Assembly (NCBI RefSeq): GCF_003352005.1
Contig: NZ_CP024848.1
Span: 2,489,001-2,553,000, forward strand
Source of the DNA: Oceanobacillus zhaokaii
Lineage (GTDB): Bacteria > Bacillota > Bacilli > Bacillales > Amphibacillaceae
Direction: 5' to 3'
DNA length: 64,000 nt
Under the pieces are notes generated by a model that had not been told where the DNA came from, did not search any database, and saw nothing but the letters and a program-made list of their open reading frames with translations. Below, in pieces: positions 35,675-45,548 of this stretch; positions within the stretch are counted from its first letter, which is position 1; each line of letters opens with the position of its first letter. Made by a program: the position numbers and the translations under genes.

Positions 35675-35716
35675 ATTAACAAGAGTGAACAGCTAGTTCG
35701 CTCTTGTTAATCTTTA
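35675..35716. terminator. Bidirectional terminator between yneR-like and ybaK-like genes
   Basis: A 16-bp stem with one G-T pair (ATTAACAAGAGTGAAC / GTTCGCTCTTGTTAAT), 5-nt loop, between convergent genes. Confidence 0.85.
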
Positions 35717-36208
35717 TTCTAATGTAAAATCAGAAAATACTGCAGCCGTCACTTTTTGCAAGTCATGTGGAGTTAGTTCAACTTGCATTCCCCTCTTTCC
35801 TGCTGAAACAATAATCGTTTTTATTGATTGTGCATTTTTTGCGATAAAAGTAGGAAAAGTCTTTTTCATGCCAATTGGTGAACAGCCACCGCGAATATAC
35901 CCTGTCACTGATTCTAATTCCTTCATTGGCAGCATTTCCATCTTCTTATTGCCACTCAACTTTGCGAGAGCTTTTAAATCTAGCGTATTATTTGCTGGAA
36001 TACACGCAACTGTAATTCCTGTTTTATCCCCTTTTGTGACAAGGGTTTTATAAATTTTTTCCACCGGCATCGCTACTTTTTCAGCGACAGTTACAGCGTC
36101 GATATGTTCTTCATTCCACGGGTACTCATGCACCACAAAAGCGATCTTTTCCTTTTCTAATATACGTATTGCATTTGTTTTATGTATTTTTTTCTTTTTC
36201 ATTTTCAT
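35714..36208 (-). CDS. ybaK: YbaK-type Cys-tRNA(Pro)/Cys-tRNA(Cys) deacylase
   Basis: 164 residues. KTNAIRILEKEKIAFVVHEY at the start, KIYKTLVTKGDK with the catalytic lysine context, VTGYIRGGCSPIGMKKTFPT and KRGMQVELTPHDL are hallmarks of the YbaK/EbsC editing domain. It removes cysteine wrongly attached to tRNA(Pro). The start is ATG 36208. A single gene with its own terminator. Confidence 0.92.
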   Translation of the reverse strand: MKMKKKKIHKTNAIRILEKEKIAFVVHEYPWNEEHIDAVTVAEKVAMPVEKIYKTLVTKGDKTGITVACIPANNTLDLKALAKLSGNKKMEMLPMKELESVTGYIRGGCSPIGMKKTFPTFIAKNAQSIKTIIVSAGKRGMQVELTPHDLQKVTAAVFSDFTLE

Positions 36209-36379
36209 GCCTTCTTTGCAAATAATACTTCCGACGATTGTATCGTATAGAGTTTACACTTTCTCCATATAATTACTTTATGATAGACTAACATTTACAA
36301 ATACTCACAGTCTCACTAATGTTGTGAGAAAGTTTTTTATACCTTCAAAAATACCTATGAAAGGTGAAAGGAGATCAAC

Positions 36380-36655
36380 ATGTTTAAAAAAATCATGAAA
36401 CAAATCAAGCATCTTTCCCAAGGCAGCAGTGCGCGCAGACATGATCGTTATCGTCGAGATAGCAGTCATCATAGAAGTCACAGTCACTACCGTCATGACA
36501 GCAGTGACCGAAGACATCGCTATTACCGCGATAGCAGTAGCAGCCGGAGAAAAAATTATTATCGTCGAGGCAGCAGCAGTAGCAGAAGATTCAATTCTTA
36601 TCCACTGAGTGGAAGTGACCGTTACAAAAGAAGAGGTCGAAGAAGCAGCAGTTAA
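36380..36655 (+). CDS. Ser/Arg-rich tandem-repeat protein, CotG-like
   Basis: 91 residues; by my count 23 are Ser and 22 Arg, and the rest is largely His, Tyr, Asp and Gly. After a short lead (MFKKIMKQIKHLSQ) there are about six units of 11-14 residues of the form (D/G)SSxxRRxxYYRR, starting at residues 15, 27, 40, 51, 64 and 78. AAAGGAG precedes the ATG. Composition and modular repeats recall the spore coat protein CotG, which is phosphorylated on serine by CotH. Convergent with the kinase gene and separated from it by one base. Probably a basic coat or nucleic-acid-coating protein; this is inference. Confidence 0.65.
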   Translation: MFKKIMKQIKHLSQGSSARRHDRYRRDSSHHRSHSHYRHDSSDRRHRYYRDSSSSRRKNYYRRGSSSSRRFNSYPLSGSDRYKRRGRRSSS

Positions 36656-36656
36656 T

Positions 36657-37469
36657 TTATTCCTGATTAACTGCTTTGATTGCCGCATGGAGGTCTGCTG
36701 AGATCTCCTTAATACTCATATAGGGTTTTTCTATTTTCAATAATCTCTTGAGCAAACGAATACTTTCCTCCGTCAATGAAAGTTCTTCTGTCCATGGGAG
36801 GGCTTTTTTATTCTTCGCTTCATATGTTGAATAAAATAAGAACAACAGGATATCTCCAAGGTCAAAGTAGTCTTGCTGTTTCATTTCAAGAATCAATTCT
36901 TTGTTTTTATTAGAGGGGTTATTTGAATCTGCCTGCATTGCCAAGCCAAAATCAATTAAATAAGGATAATTATTTTTCAGTAATATATTGGGAATCCTTA
37001 GATCTTGATGGTAAATATCTCTCTCATGAAGATATGCTACCAATGCAAGCAGTTGAGCGAGAAAAAATAATGATTCTCCTTCATCAAACGTCTTCTTATT
37101 TGAAAAAAGCTGCTCGTCAAGGTCGTCACCATCAATGAATGTCATTGCATAAAAATAATTTCCTTCTATTAAAAACGCTTCGTAAAGCATTGGCATATAT
37201 TCATGATCAAGCTTACGTAATATAGAGATTTCATTTTTGAATAGCTTAATTTCACTTTTACTACGACGCTTACTTGGTCGAAGCTGCTTGATAACTAGAT
37301 TATCATCTGTTCTTGAATCTTTACACAGATAAACAATGCCATAGCTGCCGGAGCTGATAATCCGCCGTACCTCATAGCAATCATTGATAGCTTCTCCTAT
37401 TTTAAATGGTCGATCAATAAAAAACTGATAGATTTTTCTTAAGGAACGTAAAATGGAAATAACCTTCAC
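36657..37469 (-). CDS. Eukaryotic-like Ser/Thr protein kinase
   Basis: 270 residues, no membrane helix. Gly loop SSGSYGIVYL (39-48), ATP lysine K61 (VIKQ), Glu80 (NEISILRKL), catalytic loop HQDLRIPN (154-161) and DFG (173-175). All key residues are present, but HRD is HQD and DLKxxN is DLRxxN, so it is an active-looking kinase of the non-RD type. A basic N-terminal helix of 20 residues precedes the domain. It is similar in size to the small B. subtilis kinase YbdM. It ends one base from the convergent Ser/Arg repeat gene. The upstream gene (DUF1801) is 31 bases away on the same strand. Confidence 0.88.
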   Translation of the reverse strand: MKVISILRSLRKIYQFFIDRPFKIGEAINDCYEVRRIISSGSYGIVYLCKDSRTDDNLVIKQLRPSKRRSKSEIKLFKNEISILRKLDHEYMPMLYEAFLIEGNYFYAMTFIDGDDLDEQLFSNKKTFDEGESLFFLAQLLALVAYLHERDIYHQDLRIPNILLKNNYPYLIDFGLAMQADSNNPSNKNKELILEMKQQDYFDLGDILLFLFYSTYEAKNKKALPWTEELSLTEESIRLLKRLLKIEKPYMSIKEISADLHAAIKAVNQE

Positions 37470-37500
37470 CTTTTCATTTCAAAAGTTTACTTGCAAAATT

Positions 37501-37920
37501 TTACTCTGGATACTGCTTTTGTGTATATGCTACCGTTTCGCTGATTAATGTTTTCAATACTTCTACATCAATATCCGCTAATTTATTTATGTATACACAA
37601 GCCTTTCCGACTGTATGTTTACCGAACTGCTTGAGCAATTCTTCTCTCCGGTGTTCGTCCATCATTAAATACAAGCTGATTTTTGCTTTACGAGGAGAAT
37701 AGCCAACGAGTGCTGCTTCTCCTTCATGACCAGAATCATATTTATAATGATACGATCCAAAGCCAATAATACTCGGTCCCCACATTTTTGCTTCAAATCC
37801 AGTTGTTTCCGTAAAAATATCCAATAATTTATAGGCATCCTCACGTTTCTTTGGACTATCCACACTTTCAATAAACTCGATTACACTATTATTCGTTTCT
37901 TTTGTTTTAAGTTCGTACAT
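37501..37920 (-). CDS. DUF1801 domain protein
   Basis: 139 residues, cytoplasmic. DAYKLLDIFTETTGFEAKMW, GFGSYHYKYDSGHEGEAALV and KAKISLYLMMDEHRREELLKQFGKH match DUF1801 (YdhG-like) proteins, a phosphocarrier-like fold of unknown function. It lies upstream of the kinase gene on the same strand and may be cotranscribed with it. Confidence 0.82.
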   Translation of the reverse strand: MYELKTKETNNSVIEFIESVDSPKKREDAYKLLDIFTETTGFEAKMWGPSIIGFGSYHYKYDSGHEGEAALVGYSPRKAKISLYLMMDEHRREELLKQFGKHTVGKACVYINKLADIDVEVLKTLISETVAYTQKQYPE

Positions 37921-38153
37921 AATGCCTATCCCTCCCCTATATTTGTCGAAAAATCGATTATTTTGGATTGCTTTATTATTCTACTTACTTCTTTATTTTA
38001 ATCGAGAACTCTGAATAATACCAATTCCTCCAAAGAAACCTGCATAAATAATGAAGGGTAGCCCAATTCTATCAATAGTAGTGCACACAGAGTGAACAAT
38101 TGAACTACTATATTAATACTAGATTGCTTTATACCTAACATTCAGCCATAAAT

Positions 38154-38759
38154 TCATAGATTTCCTCTGCGTTCGTTAACCTTAAGCCTTACTACACGTT
38201 GAAAAGCTGGTGTTAGCAAATACCCAACATACACACCGAACATATTTAGGATCAGATCATCAATATCCATGCTACCTCGCCGGGTAATATATTGAAAGAG
38301 TTCTATCATACTAATGAACAATAATGGCAGCAAAAACTGCATAATCTTTTTCAGCCGATTCATCATAATAACCAGCCCATATGGTACAAACAATCCAATA
38401 TTTGCAGCTAGATTGTAAAACGCAACAAGCGGCCTTACATCCTCTGTCAAAAAAAAGCTGATTGTCGAAAACGGAAGCAAGTTCCAATTATCATAAACCT
38501 GCTCACTTGGTCTGAAGAATAACAACAAGAATAGACATAGCGAATAGATAATAAGAAGTAGATTCAACAGCCACCTAGGAATCAAGATTATATCTTTTCT
38601 AATAAAAAATACTAGAAAGAATACTAACGCTGTCATGCACATCCATAACACTGCGATGACAACCGAGTGTAAATAAGAAAAAAGTTGAAAAAATACTGGT
38701 AGACAAATAATAAAGAGAAGCTGTGAAAAAATAATTGCTAAATAGACTGTTCCTCTCAT
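38154..38759 (-). CDS. VanZ family membrane protein
   Basis: 201 residues with about five to six membrane helices. The pattern NLLPFSTISFFL, LAANIGLFVPYGLVIMM and SMIELFQYITRRGSMDIDDLILNMFGVYVGY is the VanZ signature. VanZ-like proteins affect teicoplanin resistance in enterococci, but in bacilli the role is unknown. A single gene; the 230-base gap before it (37921-38153) shows no feature. Confidence 0.85.
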   Translation of the reverse strand: MRGTVYLAIIFSQLLFIICLPVFFQLFSYLHSVVIAVLWMCMTALVFFLVFFIRKDIILIPRWLLNLLLIIYSLCLFLLLFFRPSEQVYDNWNLLPFSTISFFLTEDVRPLVAFYNLAANIGLFVPYGLVIMMNRLKKIMQFLLPLLFISMIELFQYITRRGSMDIDDLILNMFGVYVGYLLTPAFQRVVRLKVNERRGNL

Positions 38760-38830
38760 AGATTAAACCCCTTGAATAACATGTTAGCTTTGCTTTCCTT
38801 ATTATACTTTTTTAGAACTAAAAAGGAAAA

Positions 38831-38858
38831 CCATACTTTATTGAAAAAGTATGGAATA
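38831..38858 (-). terminator. Terminator of the urease locus
   Basis: Stem CCATACTTT / AAAGTATGG; on the minus strand TTTTCCTTTTT follows. It lies just after the ureD stop. Confidence 0.75.
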
Positions 38859-38863
38859 ATTAT

Positions 38864-39694
38864 TTAATATTTCCGAAGTAAGGATGGTTTCTTATCAAAC
38901 CATTCTTTCCTGATAATGTGGTGTATCTTAGAAAATATTGATTCAACATTTTGTGTCGAATTAGCGAGTACCCTAACCGAGAATCCCTTTACCGATAACA
39001 TAGATAATCCTATCTTATATTTCGCTGTATCTAAATTTACAGCTTCATATAGCCGCTCCAATAACTCTGCATTCGTTTGCTCGCCTACTACTATCATCGA
39101 TCCTAAATGGGAGAATCCTTCCATAAATCCAAGTTCTTTTATTCTTTGATCAGCAGGTGTTAATTTAATATGATCATAGACGACTAACGCACCATCAAAA
39201 TAGATTTCATTGATTAATTGGAGCTTATCATAGCTAAACTTTTCCCCCTCAGGTGACCAGCCTGGCGTAAGCACATCTGTATAGAATAAGGTCGCTCCCT
39301 CCTCCATATGAATCCGATTGATTTGTTTATATTTCGCGTCACGATAAGCAATTAACGGATCAGGAATATATTCTAGCAGGCTTCCCGCTTTTAAGTTAAT
39401 TTCCGTTTCTTGATACGCTTCTTTGAACGGTGTTTTATATACTTTCGTAGCGGATTGGGTAGTTAAAATTAAAGATGCATTCTCTTCAAGCGAAATCGAA
39501 ATTCGGTAGCGATCTCCATTCAAATAGCCGCCACCAGGGTTCAATATATAATAACAAACCTGACCAGAATCATCATGATAAACGGGACGCATCACTTTTA
39601 AAGCACCTTGAAAATAGACATTCTTTGCTACTGATTTTCCAAGTCGATTTTCTATATCTAGACGCAATTCACCTGTCCACTCATGCATGCTCAT
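38864..39694 (-). CDS. ureD: UreD (UreH), urease accessory protein
   Basis: 276 residues. [67 protein letters not shown] and [12 protein letters not shown] are the UreD signatures. UreD joins UreF and UreG on the apo-urease and guides Ni to the active site. It overlaps ureG by 14 bases; a second ATG two codons later gives a shorter overlap. Last gene of the locus, followed by a terminator. Confidence 0.94.
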   Translation of the reverse strand: MSMHEWTGELRLDIENRLGKSVAKNVYFQGALKVMRPVYHDDSGQVCYYILNPGGGYLNGDRYRISISLEENASLILTTQSATKVYKTPFKEAYQETEINLKAGSLLEYIPDPLIAYRDAKYKQINRIHMEEGATLFYTDVLTPGWSPEGEKFSYDKLQLINEIYFDGALVVYDHIKLTPADQRIKELGFMEGFSHLGSMIVVGEQTNAELLERLYEAVNLDTAKYKIGLSMLSVKGFSVRVLANSTQNVESIFSKIHHIIRKEWFDKKPSLLRKY

Positions 39695-40301
39695 TTAGCC
39701 CTTTAAGGAGTACATCTTTTTTTAGCCACTCTATTACTTGATCAAGCCCTGTTTCATCCTTTAAATTTGTAAACACGAAGGCTTTATCCCCACGAAAAAC
39801 CTTTGTATCAGCAGCCATTACGTCAAGACTAGCACCAACAAACGGGGCTAAATCGGTTTTATTAATGATGAATAGGTCTGATTTAATCATTCCTTGTCCG
39901 CCTTTTCTTGGAATCTTCTCTCCTTGTGCCACATCGATTATATAAATGGAAAAATCAACGAGCTCTGGGCTAAACGTTGCAGCTAGATTGTCTCCACCAC
40001 TTTCAACGAAGATAAGCTCGATATCAGGATTTTTCTCGATTAATTCATCAATTGCTGCGAAGTTCATCGAAGCATCTTCGCGAATTGCAGTGTGGGGACA
40101 TCCGCCCGTTTCTACGCCAATAATCCTGTCTTGTTCTAGCACGCCATTCTTAATTAGAAACTTCGCGTCTTCCTTTGTATAAATATCATTCGTTACAACT
40201 GCCATGCTAATTTCATCTGCTAAATGCCGTGTTAATTTTTCAACTAGTAATGTTTTTCCAGCGCCAACAGGTCCGCCAACGCCAATCTTAACAGGTTCCA
40301 T
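39681..40301 (-). CDS. ureG: UreG, urease accessory GTPase
   Basis: 206 residues, SIMIBI-class GTPase: P-loop [11 protein letters not shown] (about 6-16), [26 protein letters not shown] (with the Ni/Zn-binding Cys-Pro-His), [15 protein letters not shown] and [11 protein letters not shown]. It powers nickel delivery to urease. GGAGGAG lies before the ATG. Unlike most urease operons, 442 bases of repeat DNA separate it from ureF, so ureGD may need its own promoter. Confidence 0.96.
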   Translation of the reverse strand: MEPVKIGVGGPVGAGKTLLVEKLTRHLADEISMAVVTNDIYTKEDAKFLIKNGVLEQDRIIGVETGGCPHTAIREDASMNFAAIDELIEKNPDIELIFVESGGDNLAATFSPELVDFSIYIIDVAQGEKIPRKGGQGMIKSDLFIINKTDLAPFVGASLDVMAADTKVFRGDKAFVFTNLKDETGLDQVIEWLKKDVLLKGLNEHA

Positions 40302-40374
40302 ATGTATAACTCCTCCATTTAAAAAATTTCATTCATTTCGTTTGATTTAATGCTATTTATATAAAGTGCGAACT

Positions 40375-40485
40375 AACTTAGGATGATATTTGCGTCCATG
40401 GCCGTGGCTCCAGAAATACACTACGCTTTCCGCGGGGAGCTGGTGAGCCTTCCTGCAGGAGTCTTCGTGTATTTCTCCCGCTAGG
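40375..40485 (-). repeat. Repeat family B, copy 2
   Basis: Inverted relative to 24322-24475: TAACTTAGGATGATATTTGC, GGCTCCAGAAATACAC, CTTTCCGCGGGG, then CAGGAGTCTTCGTGTATTTC. It lies between ureG and ureF, next to repeat family E copy 2. It is somewhat shorter than copy 1, with the central part missing. Confidence 0.8.
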
Positions 40486-40580
40486 GTTGGTTGGGCGGTT
40501 ATCTTTCTCTTTATAAAATGCGACGGTATTACCTCTCTTATCGCTGTTGATTGTAGCAGGGAACAGGAGGCTCCTGCGGG

Positions 40581-40677
40581 AAAAGCAACGACTGAGGATC
40601 TATCGGAAGTGGTCTTTTTCCGAAGGAGCAGACCGCGTTGCCCTCTGAATGCGCGACTGTCCGCAGCGGAAATCAAC
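40581..40677 (-). repeat. Repeat family E, copy 2
   Basis: Its reverse complement shares ordered blocks with 7634-7716 (GTTGATTTCCGCT, CGGACAG, CTTCGGAA, CTTCCGAT.GATC, CGTTGCT). It lies within the ureF-ureG gap. The rest of the gap (40486-40580, 40678-40743) shows nothing else. Confidence 0.6.
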
Positions 40678-40743
40678 GTAGCTCATAGTTCACATTTTAT
40701 ATCAACGATTCATTACCTCTCCTTACCTAATAAAAGCCGATTA

Positions 40744-41430
40744 TCAAGACATAAAAATTCGAATATTTACGCGTTCATGCTTCATTTGGGATAGCTCAAG
40801 TCCTGGTGAGATAATCCCAAAGTCATCCATCTTTAAGCCTTGAATTTTTTCAAGTGCTTTTACTAGCATCGGTTGGAATTGCTGAATCGTCCTCTGGCCT
40901 GCCGTTTGTCCTAATGGAATTGCGCGAACTGCATTTTGTACTAGTGTTGTCAGATTGGAATAGAGATAATAAAGCGTCGTTTCCCGCCCGGAAACCTGAA
41001 GATGATGCCCAATCATTGTAAAGACAATGGCTGGATGACCATACGACAGCTTCTTCTTTATTCTTTCTTGATATTGAGTAATAACCGGCACGTTATATAA
41101 GGATTCAACAAGATTCAGCATCCGCTCACCTATTCTTTGTGTTCCTTCTCTTGTTTCTCGCGGAAGATTTTGCACTGTCAGCATTCGATCAAGCTGCCAT
41201 ACTTCCTCTAGCTGATTCTTTTCAAGCGCCTGATAAATAATTCGAGTAGCAAGTCCATCTGCATAGACAAGCTGTTCATTTAAATAAACATCAAGCCACT
41301 TGGAAAATGTGGCTTGATTATTTACTTTTCCTTCTTGAATATACGTTTCTAACCCATATGAATGACTAAATGCACCTGTTGGAAAATTAGAATCACACAA
41401 CTGAAATAATGCTAGTGCTGGATTAATCAT
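40744..41430 (-). CDS. ureF: UreF, urease accessory protein
   Basis: 228 residues, all-helical family: [24 protein letters not shown] at the start, [14 protein letters not shown] in the middle, [14 protein letters not shown] towards the end. UreF bridges UreG and UreD in the activation complex. It overlaps the ureE end by 8 bases, so the two are coupled. Confidence 0.94.
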   Translation of the reverse strand: MINPALALFQLCDSNFPTGAFSHSYGLETYIQEGKVNNQATFSKWLDVYLNEQLVYADGLATRIIYQALEKNQLEEVWQLDRMLTVQNLPRETREGTQRIGERMLNLVESLYNVPVITQYQERIKKKLSYGHPAIVFTMIGHHLQVSGRETTLYYLYSNLTTLVQNAVRAIPLGQTAGQRTIQQFQPMLVKALEKIQGLKMDDFGIISPGLELSQMKHERVNIRIFMS

Positions 41431-41878
41431 GACTATGCCCTATATGACGAAATCCTTGTTTTACTTTACGATCCTCACGTCGATAAGGGATTTGCAATTC
41501 ATCCAGTAATTCAGCAACAAGATAATCATATTGTACGAGCATGTCATTCCCTTCAAATTGGGCAGGTAAATGGCGATTTCCAAGCTGATGGGCAATAATT
41601 CCCATCTCTGTGATGCTCTTTGGACTGATAATAAGCAAATCATCCATTAACACATCAACGATAATCATGTTATTTTCATCCATAAAAAGTACATCGCCAG
41701 CAACTAAATCGCGTGTTTCTTTCAACCGAATCCCAAGTTCCTTCCCATGGTCTGTGGTAACTCGTTGAATCCGTTTCATTAAATCGTCACTTTCTAAATA
41801 TACTTTTTCTTTATGTCGTCTTTCAATTTCTTCCTGTGACATCTGCTCAATATTTGTTATTACACGCTCAATGATCAA
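41423..41878 (-). CDS. ureE: UreE, urease nickel metallochaperone
   Basis: 151 residues from TTG 41878: [14 protein letters not shown] then [20 protein letters not shown] and [16 protein letters not shown], ending in [10 protein letters not shown]. The TTG is chosen because it gives the family N-terminus (Staphylococcus UreE also begins M-I-V-E) and has GAGGTG six bases upstream. The frame is open further upstream but overlaps ureC. The C-terminal His cluster is short (HIGHSHD), as in Gram-positive UreE. It binds Ni(II) and passes it to UreG. Confidence 0.92.
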   Translation of the reverse strand: MIIERVITNIEQMSQEEIERRHKEKVYLESDDLMKRIQRVTTDHGKELGIRLKETRDLVAGDVLFMDENNMIIVDVLMDDLLIISPKSITEMGIIAHQLGNRHLPAQFEGNDMLVQYDYLVAELLDELQIPYRREDRKVKQGFRHIGHSHD

Positions 41879-41888
41879 TGCTTTCACC

Positions 41889-43601
41889 TCAAAATAAGAA
41901 ATATCGCTGTCCCATCGGTAATTTATCAACAGGTTCACATGTAATTAGTTCCCCATTCACCCTTACCTCGTAAGTTTGTGGGTCTACCGTGATTTCTGGA
42001 GTTTCGGCGTTTAGTTTCATCGATTTTTTTGTCAAATTCCTAATTCCATGTACCGGGAGGATTTGCTTTTGCAATCCTAATTTCTCATGAACTTTATCAT
42101 CGAAAGCAGCTTGAGAAATGAAGGTAATCGAGCTCTTCGATAATGCTTTCCCTGTTGTTGCATACATTGGCCGATATATGATTGGCTGTGGTGTTGGTAT
42201 CGATGCATTGGCATCCCCCATTAAGGATTGTACCATCAAACCATTTTTCAAAATCAGCTCTGGTTTCACCCCGAAAAAGGCAGGATTCCAAAGAACGAGG
42301 TCGGCAATCTTTCCTACTTCAATCGATCCAACATGCTCGGAAATTCCGTGCGTAATTGCTGGATTGATCGTATATTTTGCAACATATCGTTTCACACGAT
42401 TATTATCAGAGTACTCGCTATCTCCCTGCATTGTACCGCGTTGCTGTTTCATTTTATTTGCGGTTTGCCATGTACGGAGAATAACCTCACCAACACGCCC
42501 CATTGCCTGCGCATCCGAGCTTACCATACTAAATACACCCATATCTTGAAGAATATCCTCTGCGGCAATCGTTTCTTTTCGGATTCGCGAATCAGCGAAA
42601 GCAATATCTTCCGGAACAGATGGATTTAAATGATGACAAACCATCAGCATGTCAAGATGTTCATCGACTGTATTGACTGTATATGGCAAAGTAGGATTCG
42701 TTGAGGATGGAAGAACATTCATAAAGCTTGCTGATTTAATTAAATCTGGCGCATGTCCTCCCCCTGCCCCTTCCGTATGATACATATGAATGACACGATC
42801 TTTAATCGCCGCTATCGTATCTTCCATGAATCCTCCTTCGTTTAGCGTATCGGCATGTACGGCAACTTGCACATCATATTTATCCGCAACTGTTAGCGCA
42901 TGGTCGAGTGCAGATGGTGTAGCTCCCCAGTCTTCATGGACTTTTAAGCCAATTGCTCCAGCACGCACTTGTTCCGCTAATGGTTCCTCTGCTGCCGCTT
43001 GTCCCTTCCCTGTAAAGCCAACGTTAATAGGTAATCCCTCCGCCGCTTCAAGCATGCGATGCATATTCCATTCACCAGGGGTAACAGTTGTCGCCCTCGA
43101 TCCAGCGGTCGCACCAGTACCACCACCAATCAAAGTAGTAAGTCCAGCTGTAAGGGCAACATCAACCTGTGCAGGATTGATAAAATGCACATGCGTATCT
43201 ATTCCACCGGCTGTTAAGATCATCCCTTCACCAGCTATAACATCTGTTGAAGCACCGATCACAATATCGACATTATCCATTACGAGTGGATTTCCCGCTT
43301 TACCAATGCCAGAAATTTTTCCATCACGAATTCCAATGTCGGCCTTATAGATTCCAGTGTAATCCAAAATTACTGCATTTGTGATCACAGTATCTGGAAC
43401 ACCATCTTTGCGTGTGACAAGGGGATGCTGCCCCATTCCGTCACGAATGACCTTTCCGCCCCCAAAGACAACCTCTTCACCATAGGTAGTAAAGTCTTTT
43501 TCTACTTGAATTACTAAATCTGTATCTGCTAAACGAATGGAATCACCCGTAGTCGGACCATACATTTGTGCATATTGTTTTCTCGTCATTTTAAAGCTCA
43601 T
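41889..43601 (-). CDS. ureC: UreC, urease alpha subunit
   Basis: 570 residues, full length. It carries the binuclear Ni site: [12 protein letters not shown], the lysine to be carbamylated in [12 protein letters not shown] (Lys 220, the same number as in Sporosarcina pasteurii urease), [24 protein letters not shown] and the flap MVCHHLN. It hydrolyses urea to ammonia and carbamate in the cytoplasm. It overlaps ureB by four bases (ATGA). Confidence 0.98.
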   Translation of the reverse strand: MSFKMTRKQYAQMYGPTTGDSIRLADTDLVIQVEKDFTTYGEEVVFGGGKVIRDGMGQHPLVTRKDGVPDTVITNAVILDYTGIYKADIGIRDGKISGIGKAGNPLVMDNVDIVIGASTDVIAGEGMILTAGGIDTHVHFINPAQVDVALTAGLTTLIGGGTGATAGSRATTVTPGEWNMHRMLEAAEGLPINVGFTGKGQAAAEEPLAEQVRAGAIGLKVHEDWGATPSALDHALTVADKYDVQVAVHADTLNEGGFMEDTIAAIKDRVIHMYHTEGAGGGHAPDLIKSASFMNVLPSSTNPTLPYTVNTVDEHLDMLMVCHHLNPSVPEDIAFADSRIRKETIAAEDILQDMGVFSMVSSDAQAMGRVGEVILRTWQTANKMKQQRGTMQGDSEYSDNNRVKRYVAKYTINPAITHGISEHVGSIEVGKIADLVLWNPAFFGVKPELILKNGLMVQSLMGDANASIPTPQPIIYRPMYATTGKALSKSSITFISQAAFDDKVHEKLGLQKQILPVHGIRNLTKKSMKLNAETPEITVDPQTYEVRVNGELITCEPVDKLPMGQRYFLF

Positions 43602-43921
43602 TGTTCATTCCCTCTTTCCAATGGTCCATCCACTTTGTTATGAAACCCGTAAACCTTACGCTCTCCACCAAAATCAATTAATTCTACTTCCTTTTCATCG
43701 CCTGGTTCAAATCGAACTGCCGCACCTGCAGGAACATTAAGGCGTTTGCCATATGTATCTTCACGGTTAAATTGCAGTGCATCATTCACTTCGTAAAAAT
43801 GATAATGTGAACCAATTTGGATTGGTCTATCACCAGTGTTTGTTACGAATACCTTTGATGCTTCCCTTCCTGCATTGCAAATAATCTCTTCTTCTTTTAA
43901 AAATAATTGTCCGGGTTCCAT
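43598..43921 (-). CDS. ureB: UreB, urease beta subunit
   Basis: 107 residues, the usual length. [41 protein letters not shown] and [25 protein letters not shown] are diagnostic. A structural subunit of the urease trimer of heterotrimers. It is 24 bases after ureA. Confidence 0.97.
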   Translation of the reverse strand: MEPGQLFLKEEEIICNAGREASKVFVTNTGDRPIQIGSHYHFYEVNDALQFNREDTYGKRLNVPAGAAVRFEPGDEKEVELIDFGGERKVYGFHNKVDGPLERGNEQ

Positions 43922-43945
43922 CTGTTCATTCCTCCTGTTGTTTTT

Positions 43946-44248
43946 TTACCTAATAGGACTATGTACTGTTACTAATTTCGTACCATCCGGAAAGGTTGCC
44001 TCTACCTGCACATCGTCAATCATTTCAGGAATGCCGTCCATGACATCTTCTCTTTTTAAAATCGTTGCACCATATTCCATTAATTCTGCAACACTTCGCC
44101 CGTCTCTCGCACCTTCCAGCACTTCATAAGTAAGTAGTGCTACAGCCTCTGGATAGTTTAATCGCAAGCCACGCTCTTTCCTTCGCTTTGCTAAATCTGC
44201 TGCCACTACGATCATCAGCTTATCTATTTCCCGCGGTAATAATTGCAT
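43946..44248 (-). CDS. ureA: UreA, urease gamma subunit
   Basis: 100 residues. [40 protein letters not shown] and [21 protein letters not shown] are diagnostic. First gene of the urease operon, transcribed away from the urea transporter gene. No convincing promoter or GlnR/TnrA site was found in the 191 bases before it. Confidence 0.97.
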   Translation of the reverse strand: MQLLPREIDKLMIVVAADLAKRRKERGLRLNYPEAVALLTYEVLEGARDGRSVAELMEYGATILKREDVMDGIPEMIDDVQVEATFPDGTKLVTVHSPIR

Positions 44249-44371
44249 TTTAAGCCTCCATATATTCGATTAATAATTTTTTTGGACAGAACATTTATAA
44301 GCTTTTCCAGTTCTTGCATTTTTAAACAATATTTATTAATGAATAAATCCTTCTTTTAATATATTTTGGAA

Positions 44372-44401
44372 TTGACCTTCTGTTTTTGGGAAGTTTAATA
44401 T
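44372..44401 (+). promoter_or_regulatory. Promoter of the urea transporter gene
   Basis: TTGACC (44372-44377), an 18-base spacer and TAATAT (44396-44401), 38 bases before the start codon. Confidence 0.55.
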
Positions 44402-44439
44402 AGAGAAATAAATATGAGTGATAATTAAGGGAGGATACA

Positions 44440-45372
44440 ATGCGCAATCATCCAATTATTAATAGAGTTTTTCCGTTCATCGCGATATCATTGAAAGGTA
44501 TTTCACAAGTTATTTTGATTGAAAATGTCGTCTCAGGTGCGATTATCTTTTTAGCCATTACGATTGCATCCGTACCTTTAGGTGTCGTTACGATTCTATC
44601 AGCAATGATTGGAACGCTGATTGGAAAAGTTGGTGGGGCAGATGAAGCGATGCTCAATCAAGGGTTATTTGGTTATAATTCTGTACTTACTGGAATAGCA
44701 TTATTTTTATTTCTGACAGGACCATCCCACTGGATTCTCAGTTTATTTGGCGCTGCTATTGCCGCCATTTTAACGGCAAGCTTCATGCATTTTATGAAGG
44801 ATGAAGACATACCCGTTCTTACCTTTCCATTTATCATCTTGACATGGTTTACTTTACTCGTTTCCTATCGTCTAACCACATTCCATATTAGTGATTCGCT
44901 CGTTCCTCAAAGCTTACGCCAATGGGAACTAGATATCACTGGTGAAATTGATTTGACTCAAGGAATCTTCAATGGTATAAGCCAGGTTTTTTTCTTAGAC
45001 CATACAATATCTGGAATTTTATTGTTTTTTGCTGTATTCTGGGCTGGATGGAAAATTGGACTTGCTGCGTTTATTGGCAATGCCGCAGCATTATTAACAT
45101 CATACGTCATGGGTGCGGAACGTTCATTAATTTTTCTTGGGTTATATGGCTATAACGCAATCTTAACCAGTATCGCAGTGTCCATCGTATTTAATTCGAG
45201 AAAACACCCTTATTCCTACATTACCGGAGTTATCGCTGCTTGTATGACGGTTCCTCTCGCCGCCAGTTTGATTACATGGTTACTGCCATATGGTTTGCCC
45301 GCTTTAACAATGCCATTTGTCTTAAGTACATGGACATTCCTTAGTGCAAGGAAAATATTACCGAGGCTATAA
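44440..45372 (+). CDS. Urea transporter, UT family
   Basis: 310 residues with about ten membrane helices in two homologous halves: NQGLFGYNSVLTGIALFLF and VLTFPFIILTWFTLL in the first, FLGLYGYNAILTSIAVSIV and ALTMPFVLSTWTFLS in the second. This internal duplication is the mark of UT-type channel-like urea transporters. Divergent from ureA and clearly part of urea use. AAGGGAGG precedes the ATG. Confidence 0.92.
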   Translation: MRNHPIINRVFPFIAISLKGISQVILIENVVSGAIIFLAITIASVPLGVVTILSAMIGTLIGKVGGADEAMLNQGLFGYNSVLTGIALFLFLTGPSHWILSLFGAAIAAILTASFMHFMKDEDIPVLTFPFIILTWFTLLVSYRLTTFHISDSLVPQSLRQWELDITGEIDLTQGIFNGISQVFFLDHTISGILLFFAVFWAGWKIGLAAFIGNAAALLTSYVMGAERSLIFLGLYGYNAILTSIAVSIVFNSRKHPYSYITGVIAACMTVPLAASLITWLLPYGLPALTMPFVLSTWTFLSARKILPRL

Positions 45373-45487
45373 TACAACGAATAAATCCTTGAAACGAATG
45401 TATTTCTGCTTTTACACAAGGACAAGAGCTTATTATGGCTGATTTCATGGGAAAAGAAATATCATTCATTAAAAATTCAGTAGATAA

Positions 45488-45526
45488 AAAAGAGAACAAC
45501 ATCGAAAAGATGTTGTTCTCTTTTGT
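45488..45526. terminator. Bidirectional terminator
   Basis: A perfect 16-bp stem (AAAAGAGAACAACATC / GATGTTGTTCTCTTTT) with a GAAAA loop, between the convergent urea transporter and the 72-residue gene. Confidence 0.9.
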
Positions 45527-45548
45527 TCGCTTCATATTTTCTTTCAAA

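Noticed and set aside
36305..36688. Ser/Thr/Ala-rich frame of 127 codons on the minus strand
   Set aside because: It mirrors the repeats of the Ser/Arg-rich gene on the other strand; low complexity is a by-product of those codons. The plus frame has the strong ribosome binding site.
40353..40676. Minus-strand frame of 107 codons between ureG and ureF
   Set aside because: It is made of repeat families B and E; not protein-like.
42118..42549. Open frame of 143 codons on the plus strand
   Set aside because: Also antisense to ureC, with no initiation signal.
42790..43350. Open frame of 186 codons on the plus strand
   Set aside because: It is entirely antisense to ureC, whose product is full length with all active-site motifs; there is no ribosome binding site and the composition is that of a shadow frame.
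44249..44330. GlnR/TnrA operator upstream of ureA
   Set aside because: Nitrogen control is expected for urease, but no TGTNAN7TNACA-type palindrome could be found in this interval.
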